DNA of 64,000 nt, taken from Symsagittifera roscoffensis. Its lineage: Eukaryota; Xenacoelomorpha; Acoela; Convolutidae. The notes under the pieces are model-generated. The model was given only the letters and a program-made list of their open reading frames with translations, was not told the DNA's origin and searched no databases. The position numbers and the translations under genes were made by a program. Location: the NCBI RefSeq assembly GCF_963678635.1, contig NC_087066.1:43759624-43823623 (forward strand). The letters are read 5' to 3'. The stretch's first letter is position 1. Each line of letters starts with the position of its first letter. Below are positions 18,995 to 29,754 of this stretch, in pieces.

Positions 18995-20629
18995 CTACTT
19001 GCTTGGTGTTTTCGTCTCCTCGATCTCCGTTGCTTCGAAGGTATTCAATTGCTCCTGAAGCTTTTCATTTTCCAGTTCAAGTTTCACTTTTTGTTCGATC
19101 TCTTTTGTCACCAATTCCTGCTGTACTCTATTCAGAGCATCCCTTGCGGCTGCCTTATAATCAATCTTGAAGTCGTCAGCCGCAGTTGCTGGTTCCGGCT
19201 CACGTGCCTTCTCTGATACCGCTTGCATCTTCTTTGCCGCCAGCTCTTGAAGTTTATCCTTTCTGCGTGCCTCCGCTTCACTCAAAAGTCGAGCCTTGCT
19301 GGCTTTCACTCCTGACAAAGCTTTTTCATGTCTTGGATGCTTGATGTCTGCCACTGCATCCCAGAATTGCGGACAATCTGATTTAAAATGACCTTCCAAG
19401 TTGCAAAAGAAACATCTCGGGCCGAATTTTGCAATTACTCCTCTCATGAAATCCTCATGGTCCAACTCTGACGCATCTTCGTCCTCGAGGCTAAAGCCTA
19501 TTGCTTTCATGCCTTGTTTGTAAGCTGGGCATGCTGACACATGATGGTCTGTTGAACTGCAATTAGCACAAGAGCGTCTCTTGTCCATATCATCCTTCGG
19601 TTTGTACCAATTGTTCCCTTGGTTTGCTGGTCCGTTGTTAAAATTGCCATAATTGTTCTTGTAATATCCAGATCTCGAAGGAGGTTTCAACAAAAGATAC
19701 TCCTTTGATTTCAGCCTCAACTCCTCCGGTGTTGGCGCATTAGTTGATAGTGGTGTGTAATGCGTTGCTAGCATCGTACGAAGTTCATCATTTTTCACAC
19801 CATCGATGAATTTTGAGGCTACGGCCAGGTTCATCCTTCGGTTTGACTCATCCGGTTGGCTGCGTTTTCTCAGCATTTCCAAATCATCGAGAAACTTGTC
19901 TATGGTTTCATCTTCTCGTTGCCTCCGTTTCTCGAAGCGCATCATCGCCTGGTGCCCCTGCACCCCTGATCCGAAACGGTTTAACAAGATTTCGAAGATT
20001 TTTTCAGCAGTGTCACGTTGATATTGCTTCTTGGCCATGACACAGTTCAGGGCTGTTCCTTCTAAGTTGCTGGTGAGCGCGCTGCATTCCTGTCTCTCCG
20101 ATAAGTCCTCTTCCTCGAAATGCAGCTTCATTACCTCTATCCAGGTATCAATACAGCCATCAGATTTGTCTTTGTAGCATCTTGGCTTCTTAAAGACTCT
20201 TCTGGACTTCTCACTGCGTTCATTGGTTCTAGATAACCGCGTCAGGAATGTCTCCAAAGACCTGTTCAGGGATTCAAATGCTGTGGCCATTGCCGTAGCA
20301 TCCCTTGAGTGTCCCGCTTGATTGTCCTCACACCTCGTCGAAGGCTCTGTGTGCGGTGCATCCCTGCAATCCGAATCACCGTGAGCGCTTCCCGCTTGGC
20401 CCACATGACTCCTCCTCGGGCTTGCATGCCCCCTGTTGCCGGAATCACTTCTCCCAGTCGCATGTGTGCTTTGCGTTGGTCGTTCGTTAGAGGTTCGTCT
20501 GTTCCCCGTTGAACTTGCTCTACTGTTCGGGCCCCATACTCCATTACCCCTTGTGGCATAGCCTGACGAACTGCCCCTGCCTCTAGTGGATCCATACGTT
20601 TTCCTCCTTTGATGTTCATTGAAGTTCAC
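18995..20629 (-). pseudogene. gag-pol of copy A, Gag capsid-like and nucleocapsid fragment
   Basis: This 544-residue fragment holds an Arg/Gly/Ser-rich segment (about 1-110), a retrotransposon Gag capsid-like helical region (about 135-310; WIEVMKLHFEEEDL...FIDGVKNDELRTML) and two CCHC zinc knuckles (CANCSSTDHHVSACP and CFFCNLEGHFKSDCP), followed by a Lys/Glu-rich helix. Upstream, one G is lost from a run near 20,632, giving an early TGA. Downstream, a 4-bp insertion near 18,993 separates it from the protease. In copy B both joins are open, showing Gag and Pol are one frame. Confidence 0.92.
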
Positions 20630-21768
20630 CTCGGTTCCCTGCTGGGACCTCCCGAGTTCGGCTCTCCTTCTTTTGGTCCACTCTTGCTGCTTAGTAGCCC
20701 GTCCAACCTATCCATGATAGCCTGAGTTCGCCTCTCCATCATCGCGTCTATCTTTGTGTCAAGAGTCCCAAGAGACTGCTCTTGCTGATTTCTTAACTTC
20801 TCCATGTCGGCTCTTAAGCGTAACTCCCTCTGTTCCGCCTCTCTTGTCATTCGCGACAAGTTCCTCGTCATATGTTCGTCCGTTCTTTCCTTCAAGCGTT
20901 TTTCGCTCCTGCCAACTTCTTGTCTGTTGCGGTTTATTTCTTCCCGCAGACTTTCTCTTTCAATGTGAACTGCTAATTCTAGTTCACTCATCCTTATTGA
21001 CATCTGCTCGTTTTGTTCTCCTAAGCTGTTCACTGTGTTGTTTAAAGCTTCTTCTAGTGCTGCCCCGTTATCCACGAGTGGCGTCACTAGTGGAGGTGTA
21101 ACCCTGTCGGTCCCAGGTAGCTTCGTGCTGGTCGAGATCCGGGCCTTGACTCGCTGTCTCGACGTCTTCTCATTATCTATTTCAGGATCCGCTAACGCGT
21201 TGCCTAGCCCTCTGGTTCTATTCTCTCCAGTTTGTGGCTCTGAACTTGTCCTAATCGCGAAGTCTTTTGACTGGCCCGGTGTGTTTGCCTCTTTGCTTAT
21301 CGTTGTCACTACACCAAATTTGTCCATGGTTCCAGTCTCTCTTCCGACGTATGCCTCGTTCTCCTGGGTCGAACTATTGAGGCTGACTTGAGATCCAAAG
21401 TCCCCTGGTCCCTCTTCATCCTCTTCCTCCTGGGATTCACCGTCGTTTCCTGCTCCTCCTCCCATGCTGAATGGAAAAATGTTTCCGAAGGTGTTCTTCA
21501 TTCTTTCTGAGAATGATGATGACGTTGTTTGTTTCCCAGTTCCGCCTGCCATCATAGTGTTGTCTGTCGGAGATCTTCTAGTTGCCGTTACTTCAGTTGA
21601 GATGTCGGACAGTTCCGACATCTCCTCTCGATCCAATGTCCCGGTGGAAGTGGCAAAATCATGGCCTTGTTCTACCGGAGTAGATTCACTCGCCAGCCTT
21701 CTGCCTCTCCCTTCCAGTCCATTTACTTCCTGGTTGTCGTTCATGGTATGGTCCGTATTGACCTCCAC
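20626..21768 (-). pseudogene. gag-pol of copy A, N-terminal Gag coiled-coil fragment
   Basis: The 380-residue fragment is acidic and disordered at first and strongly coiled-coil over about residues 235-355 (many heptad-like Leu/Met/Glu positions, e.g. MSELELAVHIERESLREEIN). It equals residues about 68-447 of copy B's first frame. The Met at 21,768 is internal; the true start is at 21,968, from which it is separated by a 1-bp loss near 21,790. Confidence 0.85.
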
Positions 21769-21770
21769 TT

Positions 21771-21968
21771 CTAACAGTTCTTTTCGTTTTCTGAGGTCTT
21801 CTGACTTCTCGTTTCAACCATCCTGCCTGAAACCGTCTCCCCTTTATCGGACCGGGATCGCTTGATCCAATCCACAAAAGGATCGGTCATCGTTTTTCTT
21901 TGCTTTTCAGGTATGAATTTCCTAGAGCTATTACCTCGTTTTGGTATCCTTGACTTGTCTAGACTCAT
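21771..21968 (-). pseudogene. gag-pol of copy A, initiating fragment
   Basis: It starts MSLDKSRIPKRGNSSRKF, the same start as copy B (43,047), and carries a very basic N-terminus (K/R-rich over residues 5-60). It runs out of frame at a 1-bp loss near 21,790. The leader upstream is densely stopped on this strand, which supports this Met as the start of the polyprotein. Confidence 0.82.
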
Positions 21969-22740
21969 TCTCTATTTGTCACTTATTAATGCCTATACTT
22001 AACCCGATTGCTAGATACCTTATAGTTTTATTAACAATAATGACACAACACAATAATTTTCACAAGATTCAATCAAATAGTGACCACGAATCCCTGTATG
22101 TTATCAGAGTACAGTTTTTATAAAATTTATTCACACTAACCGATTATCGGTGGTAAGATTTGAAAACTAGCACAATATGATGTTATCAGTCAATTTAAAA
22201 GATAGTGTACTCACTACCCAATCAAGCACAGTTTATGTTGATTTAAAATCAAAAACAAACAAATATAAAATGACAGAATATGAATGTCTCTATGAAAAAA
22301 AACGTATGTGTAATGTACTCTTAGTCGGTCGCAGTACAATAGTCGAACCTGTCTTTAAAGAAAAATCTTTCCCTACTCGGTGCTGCACCAAACAGACAAA
22401 ACTTTGAAGGCAGTAATTTTCTCAAGTGGGCGTCTATTGCACCCACCGAGTACTGTGTTACCTATCTGCCTTCGGACTGCCCGAGCTAGACCTATTAAAA
22501 TCCTCAGGGCAGTCACTTTTCCCAAAAACGTATTATGTTACAATCCACACCAATGAATCACGCTCTTTTTAATTTAGATTTAGTGTCGCGAATATCCGAG
22601 TTCGGACCTGTTTTGTATTGGTCTGGTTCTTATTGAAAGGCAAGTTACCAGTGCAGTCACTGATCCCTAGCCTGTGTACTAATAACCTAATACCTCTCAC
22701 TTTAGTCTTTCTTTCGCCTACCTAAGTCCTTTAATAAAAT

Positions 22741-23075
22741 TATACCCCTCCGGGTTGGCACAAATAGGACCCTTCCGGACTGGCAGAATCTAGACCCCTC
22801 CGGATTGGGACACCTCTGAATTAGTTAATATAAGACCCCTCCGGATTTGGACCCCTCCGAATTAGCAACTATAAGACCCCTCCGGATTCGGACCCCTCCT
22901 AACTTGAGAAATCTTTGACCCCTCCGGATTGGGAGCCCTCCGGTTTTGTAAAAGTAGCTTTTCGGAGTTTACCTTCTTTCAACCTATACCCCTCCGGATA
23001 CGTTCTCCGATGCAATTTTGCTCTTTCAATTAACTAGGAAGGGTATGTGCTACTTTCCTAGACCCTTCCGGATTG
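22741..23075 (-). repeat. TCCGGA motif cluster in the leader (copy A)
   Basis: About a dozen copies of a short motif, CCCCTCCGGATT or close variants on the plus strand (AATCCGGAGGGG on the element strand), recur every 15-40 bp. They are separated by varying filler, so this is not a simple tandem satellite. The homologous cluster in copy B is at 43,838-44,215. Confidence 0.85.
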
Positions 23076-24834
23076 AAGTTAAGCCTCTTATTTCACAATT
23101 CACACTAACGGTGAAGGGTCTTATCGCTCGCCTAACTTCGGCTCGATTACGGTTTTTCTGTGCCTTTAGCCTTCCCTTTTCGTCTAGAACGGCCTAAAGT
23201 TACTTTATTCAACCGCTATTACCTTTTGGTAGGGGTGTAAGGGCTTTTCTAAAAAAAATTTATAAAACGTGAAGGGTGTACCCTTCCAAATTGAGGAATT
23301 TGCTAAAAACAATCTCAAAAAATTTTCAAGCTTACTTTTTTGCAAAACTTTTGTCCCTATCAGTAAGCGCAGCTAATTTCTGATCTATTGGTACCAAGAT
23401 CAACTGGATCTGTTCAGTCGTCGAAAAGTTCTTAGCCAAAACGTCTTTTTTCTCAAAGTCAAGAAATTTTCTCTCTCATAGGTTCCGCCTAACTTTTTCC
23501 GCAAATCAGGTCCTTTTGACTTAAAAATTATTGATCCGAGCTCAGAAGGCCTATAATCTTCTAGTTCAATGCAAAAGACCCGATCTAAAACGCTTTTGCT
23601 GAAAAATTTTGCGAAAAACTATGCTACCTGTACCCCTCCGGATTGATGAATCCACCAAATCAAACACGTTAAGTTCGATTTCTCTGCAACCCGGAAGGCT
23701 TTCGGGTAGCGGGTTTTAAAACTTGTAGATTCACTAGTGGACGTTGTCCGAACAACTATTTTTACTGTTGTAACTCAAAAATTTCAAAAAATTTTCTAAA
23801 TTTATAGTGTTTCGTTTTCTCAAAAATCACGAAAATTCGGTTTTTGGTTCCAAAATAGTTCCAACCACTTCCGAACTAAACTTAACCGGTTCTATCTATT
23901 GTGGTAGTGCAGTTACGATGTAACACACTAACTTAGCGCTTTTTTCCGTTTGAAAAAATATCGATATCTCAAAAATCGCGATTTGTGGGGGATCAAAATA
24001 TCGCTATTTTGACCCTAAAAACCGGTCTGTTTTCTTTGTTTTTCACTGAAAAACGATATAAGACTATTAATATAGGCTATATAAGTAATAATATTAGTAA
24101 TACTATACCCCTCCGGGTTTGTTTAGTATCCGAATTAAGGTGCTTAACTCGGATATTCGCAGTTCGGTGAAGGGTCACTACAGTGCAGCACTGTCGAGCC
24201 CCCCACAGATTACTATCTTAATTTTTGTACCAAAAGGGCTACAAAACTTGTTAACGATACCCAACAGTCGATTGTTGTCGTCGTTGAGCCTCTTCTTGTT
24301 GCTCCTTGTACTGCTTGCCGGATCAGTCTTCTCCCAAGACCCTTCCGAATTGAGCGCAAATCAGCTGACCTTCCGGATTGGGCGCAATTTATCATTAACG
24401 TGCTTAAATGCTCAAATAACTCTACAGTACAAGCCTCACAAACGGGCTACAAAACTGATCGTAACAATCCCGACTGATATAAATGCCTGTAACAACAATA
24501 TATCTATCAACAACAAACGGGGGGTCGGATCACATCTTGTCTGGGGGGATGATTTCTACTTTTTTACTGTTTTTGGTTTTTTCGGCAGTTTTTTATGTTT
24601 TTTGTTTTTCTTGGGTACTATACTACTTTTTGTTTGGTTTTACCTATATCTTTAAGTGTTTTTGGTCACAAACCACTCAGGGGATGAGGGGTTCGCGATT
24701 CCCCCCACCCTTCCTGGTTCGTGAATTTTCAGTCTTAACTAGGTTAAAAAACTATTCACGGTAATCCGGAAGGCTTCCGCGTTCCGAACTACACTTCCGC
24801 CCCGGCGGTTTAGGCCTATTAAGGGCGTTAATGT

Positions 24835-24860
24835 GAGCATCCGCTCGGCGCGGAGTGCTC
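24835..24860 (-). other. GC-rich hairpin near the primer site (copy A)
   Basis: The interrupted inverted arms GAGCA-CCGC and GCGG-TGCTC enclose TCGGC. It lies 40 bp downstream of the primer site in element orientation and is identical at 45,931-45,956 in copy B. The position suits a dimerisation, packaging or priming structure, but that is inference. Confidence 0.55.
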
Positions 24861-24899
24861 GTTAACGGTTCTGCCGGTCATGATGTTAAAAAAGAATAA

Positions 24900-24914
24900 C
24901 ACCCAGGAGCGCCA
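24900..24914 (-). other. Candidate primer-binding site (copy A)
   Basis: On the element strand it reads TGGCGCTCCTGGGTG, beginning with the TGG that pairs with a tRNA CCA end. The implied tRNA 3' end, CACCCAGGAGCGCCA, closely resembles eukaryotic tRNA-Asn. It starts 12 nt after the 5' LTR (24,915-24,926), a wider gap than usual. The same site and gap are in copy B. Confidence 0.6.
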
Positions 24915-24926
24915 TAAAAACATACA

Positions 24927-25466
24927 TGTAACATTCGCCCGGAAGATACATATCGACGGAAAACAAAACTAAGTCTTAAGACGACTGGCTAGCGTCTAAA
25001 CAGAGCTTTGCATGCTTTTCACCGTCTCTACCAAGCCAGTACTTTTCGGTGGTCTTTTCTAACATCGGGTCGACAAAAACGTTACTGCCTTCGGCTTCGG
25101 TCAAAACACTCAAATTAACTAGATTACATGCAGAAATAGTGAGCTCATGGCTGGGTCTCAGTATCCCCAGACCACGAGGTCACTCCTAAAAACAGGGCTA
25201 CTACTATTTATTATATTACTATTGTTTTTGTTCAGTAGATAAAAATCATCATCTCCATCGAAGATGGATCAACCCTTTCCCCCAACTCCTAGCTTCTCAT
25301 CCCTATCAAAATGAATCCAGATATTAATTAAATTCAAGTCAGGACATGACAGGAAGCTAAAAGTTTATGCAACAGGATAAAAGTTTCAGTTCCTTTACCC
25401 TTCCGGATTGATGAATCCGCTGGATCAAGCTCGCTAATCCTGATTTTCTCTTAATCCGGAAGGCCG
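24927..25466 (-). repeat. 5' LTR of copy A, left part (interrupted by copy B)
   Basis: It is the plus-strand TGTAACATTC end through ...AATCCGGAAGGCCG. At 25,466 the LTR is cut by copy B and resumes at 46,945 with CCGTCTCTC, so CCG is duplicated. The uninterrupted sequence can be read in A's other LTR at about 2,107-2,130. Confidence 0.93.
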
Positions 25467-26388
25467 TGTAACATTCGCCCGGAAGATACATATCGACGGA
25501 TAACAAAACTAAGTCTTAAGACGACTGGCTAGCGTCTAAACAGAGCTTTGCATGTTTTTCACCGTCTCTACCAAGCCAGTACTTTTCGGTGGTCTTTCTT
25601 ACATCGGGTCGACAAAAACGTTACTGCTCTCCGGCTTCGACCAGAACGCTCAAATTAACTGAATTACATGCAAAAATAGTGAGCTCATGGCTGGGTCTCA
25701 GTATCCCCAGACCACGAGGTCACTCCTAAAAACAGGGCTACTACTTATTATATTACTATTGTTTTTGTTCAGTAGATAAAAATCATCACCTCCATCGAAG
25801 ATGGATCAACCCTTTCCCCCAACTCCTAGCTTCTCATCCTTATCAAAATGAATCCAGTTGTTAATTAAATTCAATTCAGGACATGACAAGAAGCTAAAAG
25901 TTTATATAAAAGGCTAAAAGTTCCAGTCCCGAAACCCTTCCGGATTCTTGAATCCAGTGAATCAAGCTCCTCAAGTTCAATTTCACGCCAATCCGGAAGG
26001 CTGGTTCTCACCCTTCACCGTTGTTGGCAACGGCCTTGCAACTATTGTAGCAGCACAATAGTTGCAACTTGGAACGTTCTCTGCTATTGTAGTTCGTTGT
26101 CGTTTTTCTTTAATCTCGATTTTCGTTCTGTTCGCTATCACAGATAAAGTTGTTCTCTTTTTTCACTCGTTTTTTGTTAAAAATGGCCGTTTCAGCATTT
26201 CTCCGAAATGTGACGTCATCATTCGAAATTTTGAAAATTTAAAATACTAGAATATTCTAGCCCTCACCGTTTGGCTAAACGTTCCAATAACGTCGCTAAT
26301 CCTTCGAAATCATCAACTCGGAAGGCTTACTGCTAAAAATTCGAAGCCTGCATAAATTGCATTTTGGCCATTCTGGTCGAATGTCACA
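25467..26388 (-). repeat. 3' LTR of copy B
   Basis: The 922-bp LTR runs from TGTAACATTC to GAATGTCACA on the plus strand and is nearly identical to 46,023-46,944. It includes the 32-bp hairpin (26,036-26,067), a CCGTTG/CAACGG hairpin just before it, and a TATA-like TATATAAA on the element strand (25,901-25,908). Confidence 0.95.
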
Positions 26389-27206
26389 TACTCCCCGGAC
26401 AGTCCGGTCAATGTCCTCATTGAATCGCACTATGTTCTAAATGGTTACAGTGTCATCGAACAGAATTTACAAAATGCACGAAATTACTTTTATCTACGTC
26501 ACATCGACTCACTGCAGAATATAAATGGCATCATACTACATCACTATAGCCTTCAAATTCTTTCATTAATCTGCACATTGAGGATATGACTTAAGATAAA
26601 ACATATTTTCTGACTTCCAGTGTCAATGTCCCGATTAAAGCTTTTTCTCCTAGATTTAAAAGGTGTTGGCTTGCAGGACAGTCCTGCCAACCAACAAGCT
26701 AAAATTATCCTACTATGCTCCTTCCCTTCGGAAATCTTGCTTGTTTATTGTCCTGAATATTAAAACCAAGAGACCTTGTGGTTAGAAAGAACAATGCAAC
26801 AACCTCCCTCCTCAAGAAGTTACTCAAGTTTTTCATGTCACCACAAAGTGATCAGTCTTCCTAAGTGATTAAAAACAATCATGCAGGCTGGAATATTTAA
26901 ATATACTCTTCCCTCAAGCCTTTCTAAATAAATAATAAGTGAGTGTCTCTAAAGCCACTTCAACTAAAACCAAAATGCAAATTTATAAATGCAACAATTT
27001 CCAAACTCAACTAATGTTTCAGTTTTCAATTACAACTTAGTTGCTTGGTTTCTCACTTGAGTTTTTCACACACATAAAACAATTCTGAGTTTTAACTTTT
27101 CTTCATCATCCCTTTGTTCTCTTCTTTTTTCGTCGTTTAGAAGTTCTAAAACTTCTAAATTCTTCTAATTTTCTTTCTTGCTGCCTCTTGTTTTCTCGAC
27201 CATTCG
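26389..27206 (-). other. 3' UTR and polypurine tract of copy B
   Basis: The tract next to the LTR reads GGGGAG on the element strand (complement of 26,391-26,398). It overlaps a perfect 13-bp dyad with core GGACAGTCC at 26,396-26,408. A second dyad with the same core but different arms is at 26,673-26,687. No conserved frame is present. Confidence 0.65.
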
Positions 27207-28460
27207 TCAATGCTCCATTTCCTCCTCCTGTGACACTGACTCCGCACTCTCGGTTTCCGTGTCTTGTAGCACGTCATTGACTATCCTGACGCTGTTGGAA
27301 GCCGTCCTCCAACACTTCTGCTCTTCCACCCTCTGTTTACAGCAAGGTAGGGGATCCACGTTTGATTCTCTGTTTCTACAGAAGCTGTTGTGGAGACACA
27401 ACGTCACGTTTCTCTCCAAATCTTCTTTCAGCATCTCTGCCTTCTCATTTCCACTACGCTCGCTCGTCCTGGAAATTCTTTTCACAGCGGTGGTCACTGC
27501 ATTCCGATGGGTCACGAAAGCTCGCTTGAAAGCTCCTGCCCCAATGTCCAGCTGATATTCACTGTACACTCTGCCATGTTTCGACATATGCTTTTTCGCA
27601 TACTCGTACAACCATGCAGTCATGTTAGCTCTGAACCATGGCATCAATCGTTTTCTTGCCCATATCTTCTTCATTTCCATCGGAATGTTTAGAACTTTGC
27701 ACATTGTCTCAAAAAGATCTAAATCTTTTAGACAATCTAATTTCTGCAATTGTTCTCTCGTCGGTGCCTCCTGTCTATTATTTTCTCTCACCTGAGCTTC
27801 CAGCCATCGTATCGCCATCATAACTCCCACTATCACTATTGTTATGGGCTGTGATGAATCTGGTAAACCCATGGAGAGCAGCTCTCCAGAGTCCCAGATC
27901 AACACCAAATTACTACGCTTGGGATACCACCAGGTCTGCAGCAAGCAGTGGCAAGGAAACTCGTCATGTGTCAACATGATGCTCCTCCAATTGCGTTTTC
28001 CTGAAGCTTCCAGCAATGGTTCCACTTCCATCATCACTCGGTGGATTTCATCATTCTCATCTACTGCATTGTAATCTGTGACAGTTGATCCTCTCTGTTT
28101 CTGTTTTTCAAAGTCACTGAAGTTCCCGCTCACATATCCCATGAACTTCTTTCCTAGTATTGACTCCAACTCCTCTTTGGTTCTCTCTGGAACTGCTGAG
28201 AACATCTTACATAGTAACTCGTAAGACTTTTCAGACATTCTCGCCAATCTCACGCACTTTGGCACTGAGAAAGCTTGATCCACGATCGTTCTTGTACTCT
28301 TCACGTTCACAGCCACGAAATGTACAGGGTATCTGCTCTTGCACATTGGAGCCAACGTTGAACCCACCAAATAACGTGCTCCTGATGGTCTACAATAAGT
28401 TTCGCTGTGTCTGATGTTCATCTCTGTTTCGATTGCTTCCCTCCATTTTCCTATATACTT
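27207..28460 (-). pseudogene. ORF2 of copy B, C-terminal fragment after a 3-kb deletion
   Basis: The frame (first Met at 28,421, open slightly beyond) matches residues about 1,143-1,559 of copy A's distal ORF2 segment, with few substitutions and the same stop. At 28,460/28,461 it abuts sequence equal to A 7,625, so 3,070 bp are missing, which also shifts the frame. It carries the hydrophobic ITIVIVGVMMAI stretch and the charged C-terminal tail. Confidence 0.9.
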
Positions 28461-28954
28461 CTTTCATTGGTTTCGAATGCTCTCAATCTAGGAGTTTGTA
28501 CTACGGAGACTGCTCCGAGCAGCATCCTTCTTATCAGAGGGAATTCAGGGATTGCCTCCGGTAGCTTCTTGTAATCGCCCCAGTCCTTCGTCTTCTCTCT
28601 CACTTTGTGATAGGCTGCTGTGAGACGAGGCACTCTGGTCATTTCACCATTCGTTTTGTCATAGGGCCTCAGATTCCAAAGCTTTGGAAACACCTCGATG
28701 TGCCCTCTTTCTACTTCTCCCATGCGGTCACAGAAGTGATCGTCAAAATTGATGACTGTCATCTCTGGCTCCGATATTTTCGCAAATAACAGATCTTCAC
28801 TCATGAGTTCTCGCAATGCGTGCTGCTCACACCAGTTCAGTGTACTACCGTCCACTGCCGATATGAGGTTCAGGTGCAGCACCGACCTCCTATATGCTTC
28901 CACTTTAACGTCAGGGAACGCAAAGGTGACTGCTGGTCCATAGATCACTGTCAC
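28451..28954 (-). pseudogene. ORF2 of copy B, fragment upstream of the deletion
   Basis: It encodes IYGPAVTFAFPDVKVEA through PRLRAFETNERS, matching copy A across its 8,021 lesion. B therefore shows that A's 8,001-8,724 fragment and its 1,559-codon segment are one natural frame. It ends at the 3,070-bp deletion and is cut from the preceding fragment by a 1-bp loss near 28,967. Confidence 0.85.
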
Positions 28955-29754
28955 GAACTCTGTGACTCTCTGATCAGCGCCAAGGGATCGATTCTCATAG
29001 CTAAGCTCAAATCTGTTAACAGCGGCATGCCTCCAACATGTCGTCTAACATCTTCCTCTCTTTCAATTGTCTCGTCTTCTCCGGTTCCAAAGCGATTCTG
29101 CTGCAAGAGATATTGGATAAGAGTGTGTCTCAGGTCTCTTATTTTGTTCCACGAGTCTGTGGATTTCTTCATATCCAGATTCCTCACTCTCTCTTTCATC
29201 TGCTCTGGACAACGTGCCAGTTTCATCAGTCCTCCCAAGTTTCCGTGGGTTATTGCGATCAGTGTCAGAAGTCCATCTAGTCGCAGGTTCTGTATTCCAT
29301 CCGTAAGCAGTATCGCCGGTCCTTTTACAAAGCTCTCCGCTCCGAACGTCACGAACAAGGCTATTAATTCCACTATCGATACTTTCACTACTGCTTGGAG
29401 GAATTCCTTTATCAAATAGTGCGAGACTTTCGGGTAAACTTTTGCCAAGAAGGACGCGGTCCATCCGGCTCCCAACCCTTCTAGCATGCTGTCTGTCCTT
29501 TCAAATCCCTCCTGTCCTTTCACTTCCTGGGTCCAGAAGGTCTCCAGAGTAATCTGACACATTCTGTTCACGAACTCAGCTGTCTTTTCTCCGGCATTTT
29601 CCGCCAGGTTCACCTCCTTCAACAAGTAGGCGTGTATCTTAGTGATCATTACTGGGCCTTGCTGAAAAGCATCTGCACCCAATGCCGCTACTCTCGGATT
29701 CAGGTATAGCCACTGGTCTCGTCTCCAGTGAATTCTTTCTTCTCGTGTCTTCAC
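28951..29754 (-). pseudogene. ORF2 of copy B, middle fragment
   Basis: This 267-residue fragment includes a stretch missing from copy A by the 215-bp deletion (WRRDQWLYLNPRVAALGADA and on to FVNRM), followed by the ITLETFW and LDGLLTLIAITHGNLGGL region. A frameshift near 29,755-29,765 separates it from the preceding SGNH-containing fragment. Copies A and C are both deleted here, so the original bases cannot be decided. The region is Leu-rich and helical, with no recognised fold. Confidence 0.82.

Larger units (their letters stand above)
21969..24899 (-). promoter_or_regulatory. Approximately 2.9-kb non-coding leader of copy A
   Basis: The stretch lies between the primer site and the gag start and is conserved with 43,048-45,995 in copy B, although neither copy has a shared minus-strand coding frame there. 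It contains the TCCGGA motif cluster, a paralogue of the LTR TCCGGA hairpin (about 23,632-23,702), T-rich tracts near 24,560-24,655, and a GC-rich hairpin close to the primer site. A leader of this size is unusual and probably structured; packaging or translation roles are guesses. Confidence 0.7.

Noticed and set aside
20266-20619. Minus-strand frame starting MNIKGG and its counterpart leading into 41,696-37,392 in copy B.
   Set aside because: The first about 96 residues are a wrong-frame reading of Gag. In copy A it is a separate frame alongside the true one. The join in B is due to a 2-bp loss near 41,410.
3272-21865. Many plus-strand open frames of 60-240 codons inside copies A and B (e.g. 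5,351-5,815; 12,408-13,136; 29,682-30,476; 33,491-34,219).
   Set aside because: They are antisense shadows of the gag-pol and ORF2 coding strand. They have no recognisable protein character and disappear wherever the real frame does.
24119-24655. 178-codon plus-strand frame in the leader, with a hydrophobic C-terminus.
   Set aside because: The homologous region of copy B (45,205-45,468) is frameshifted and shorter. The hydrophobic part is a T-rich tract, and it is antisense to the element.
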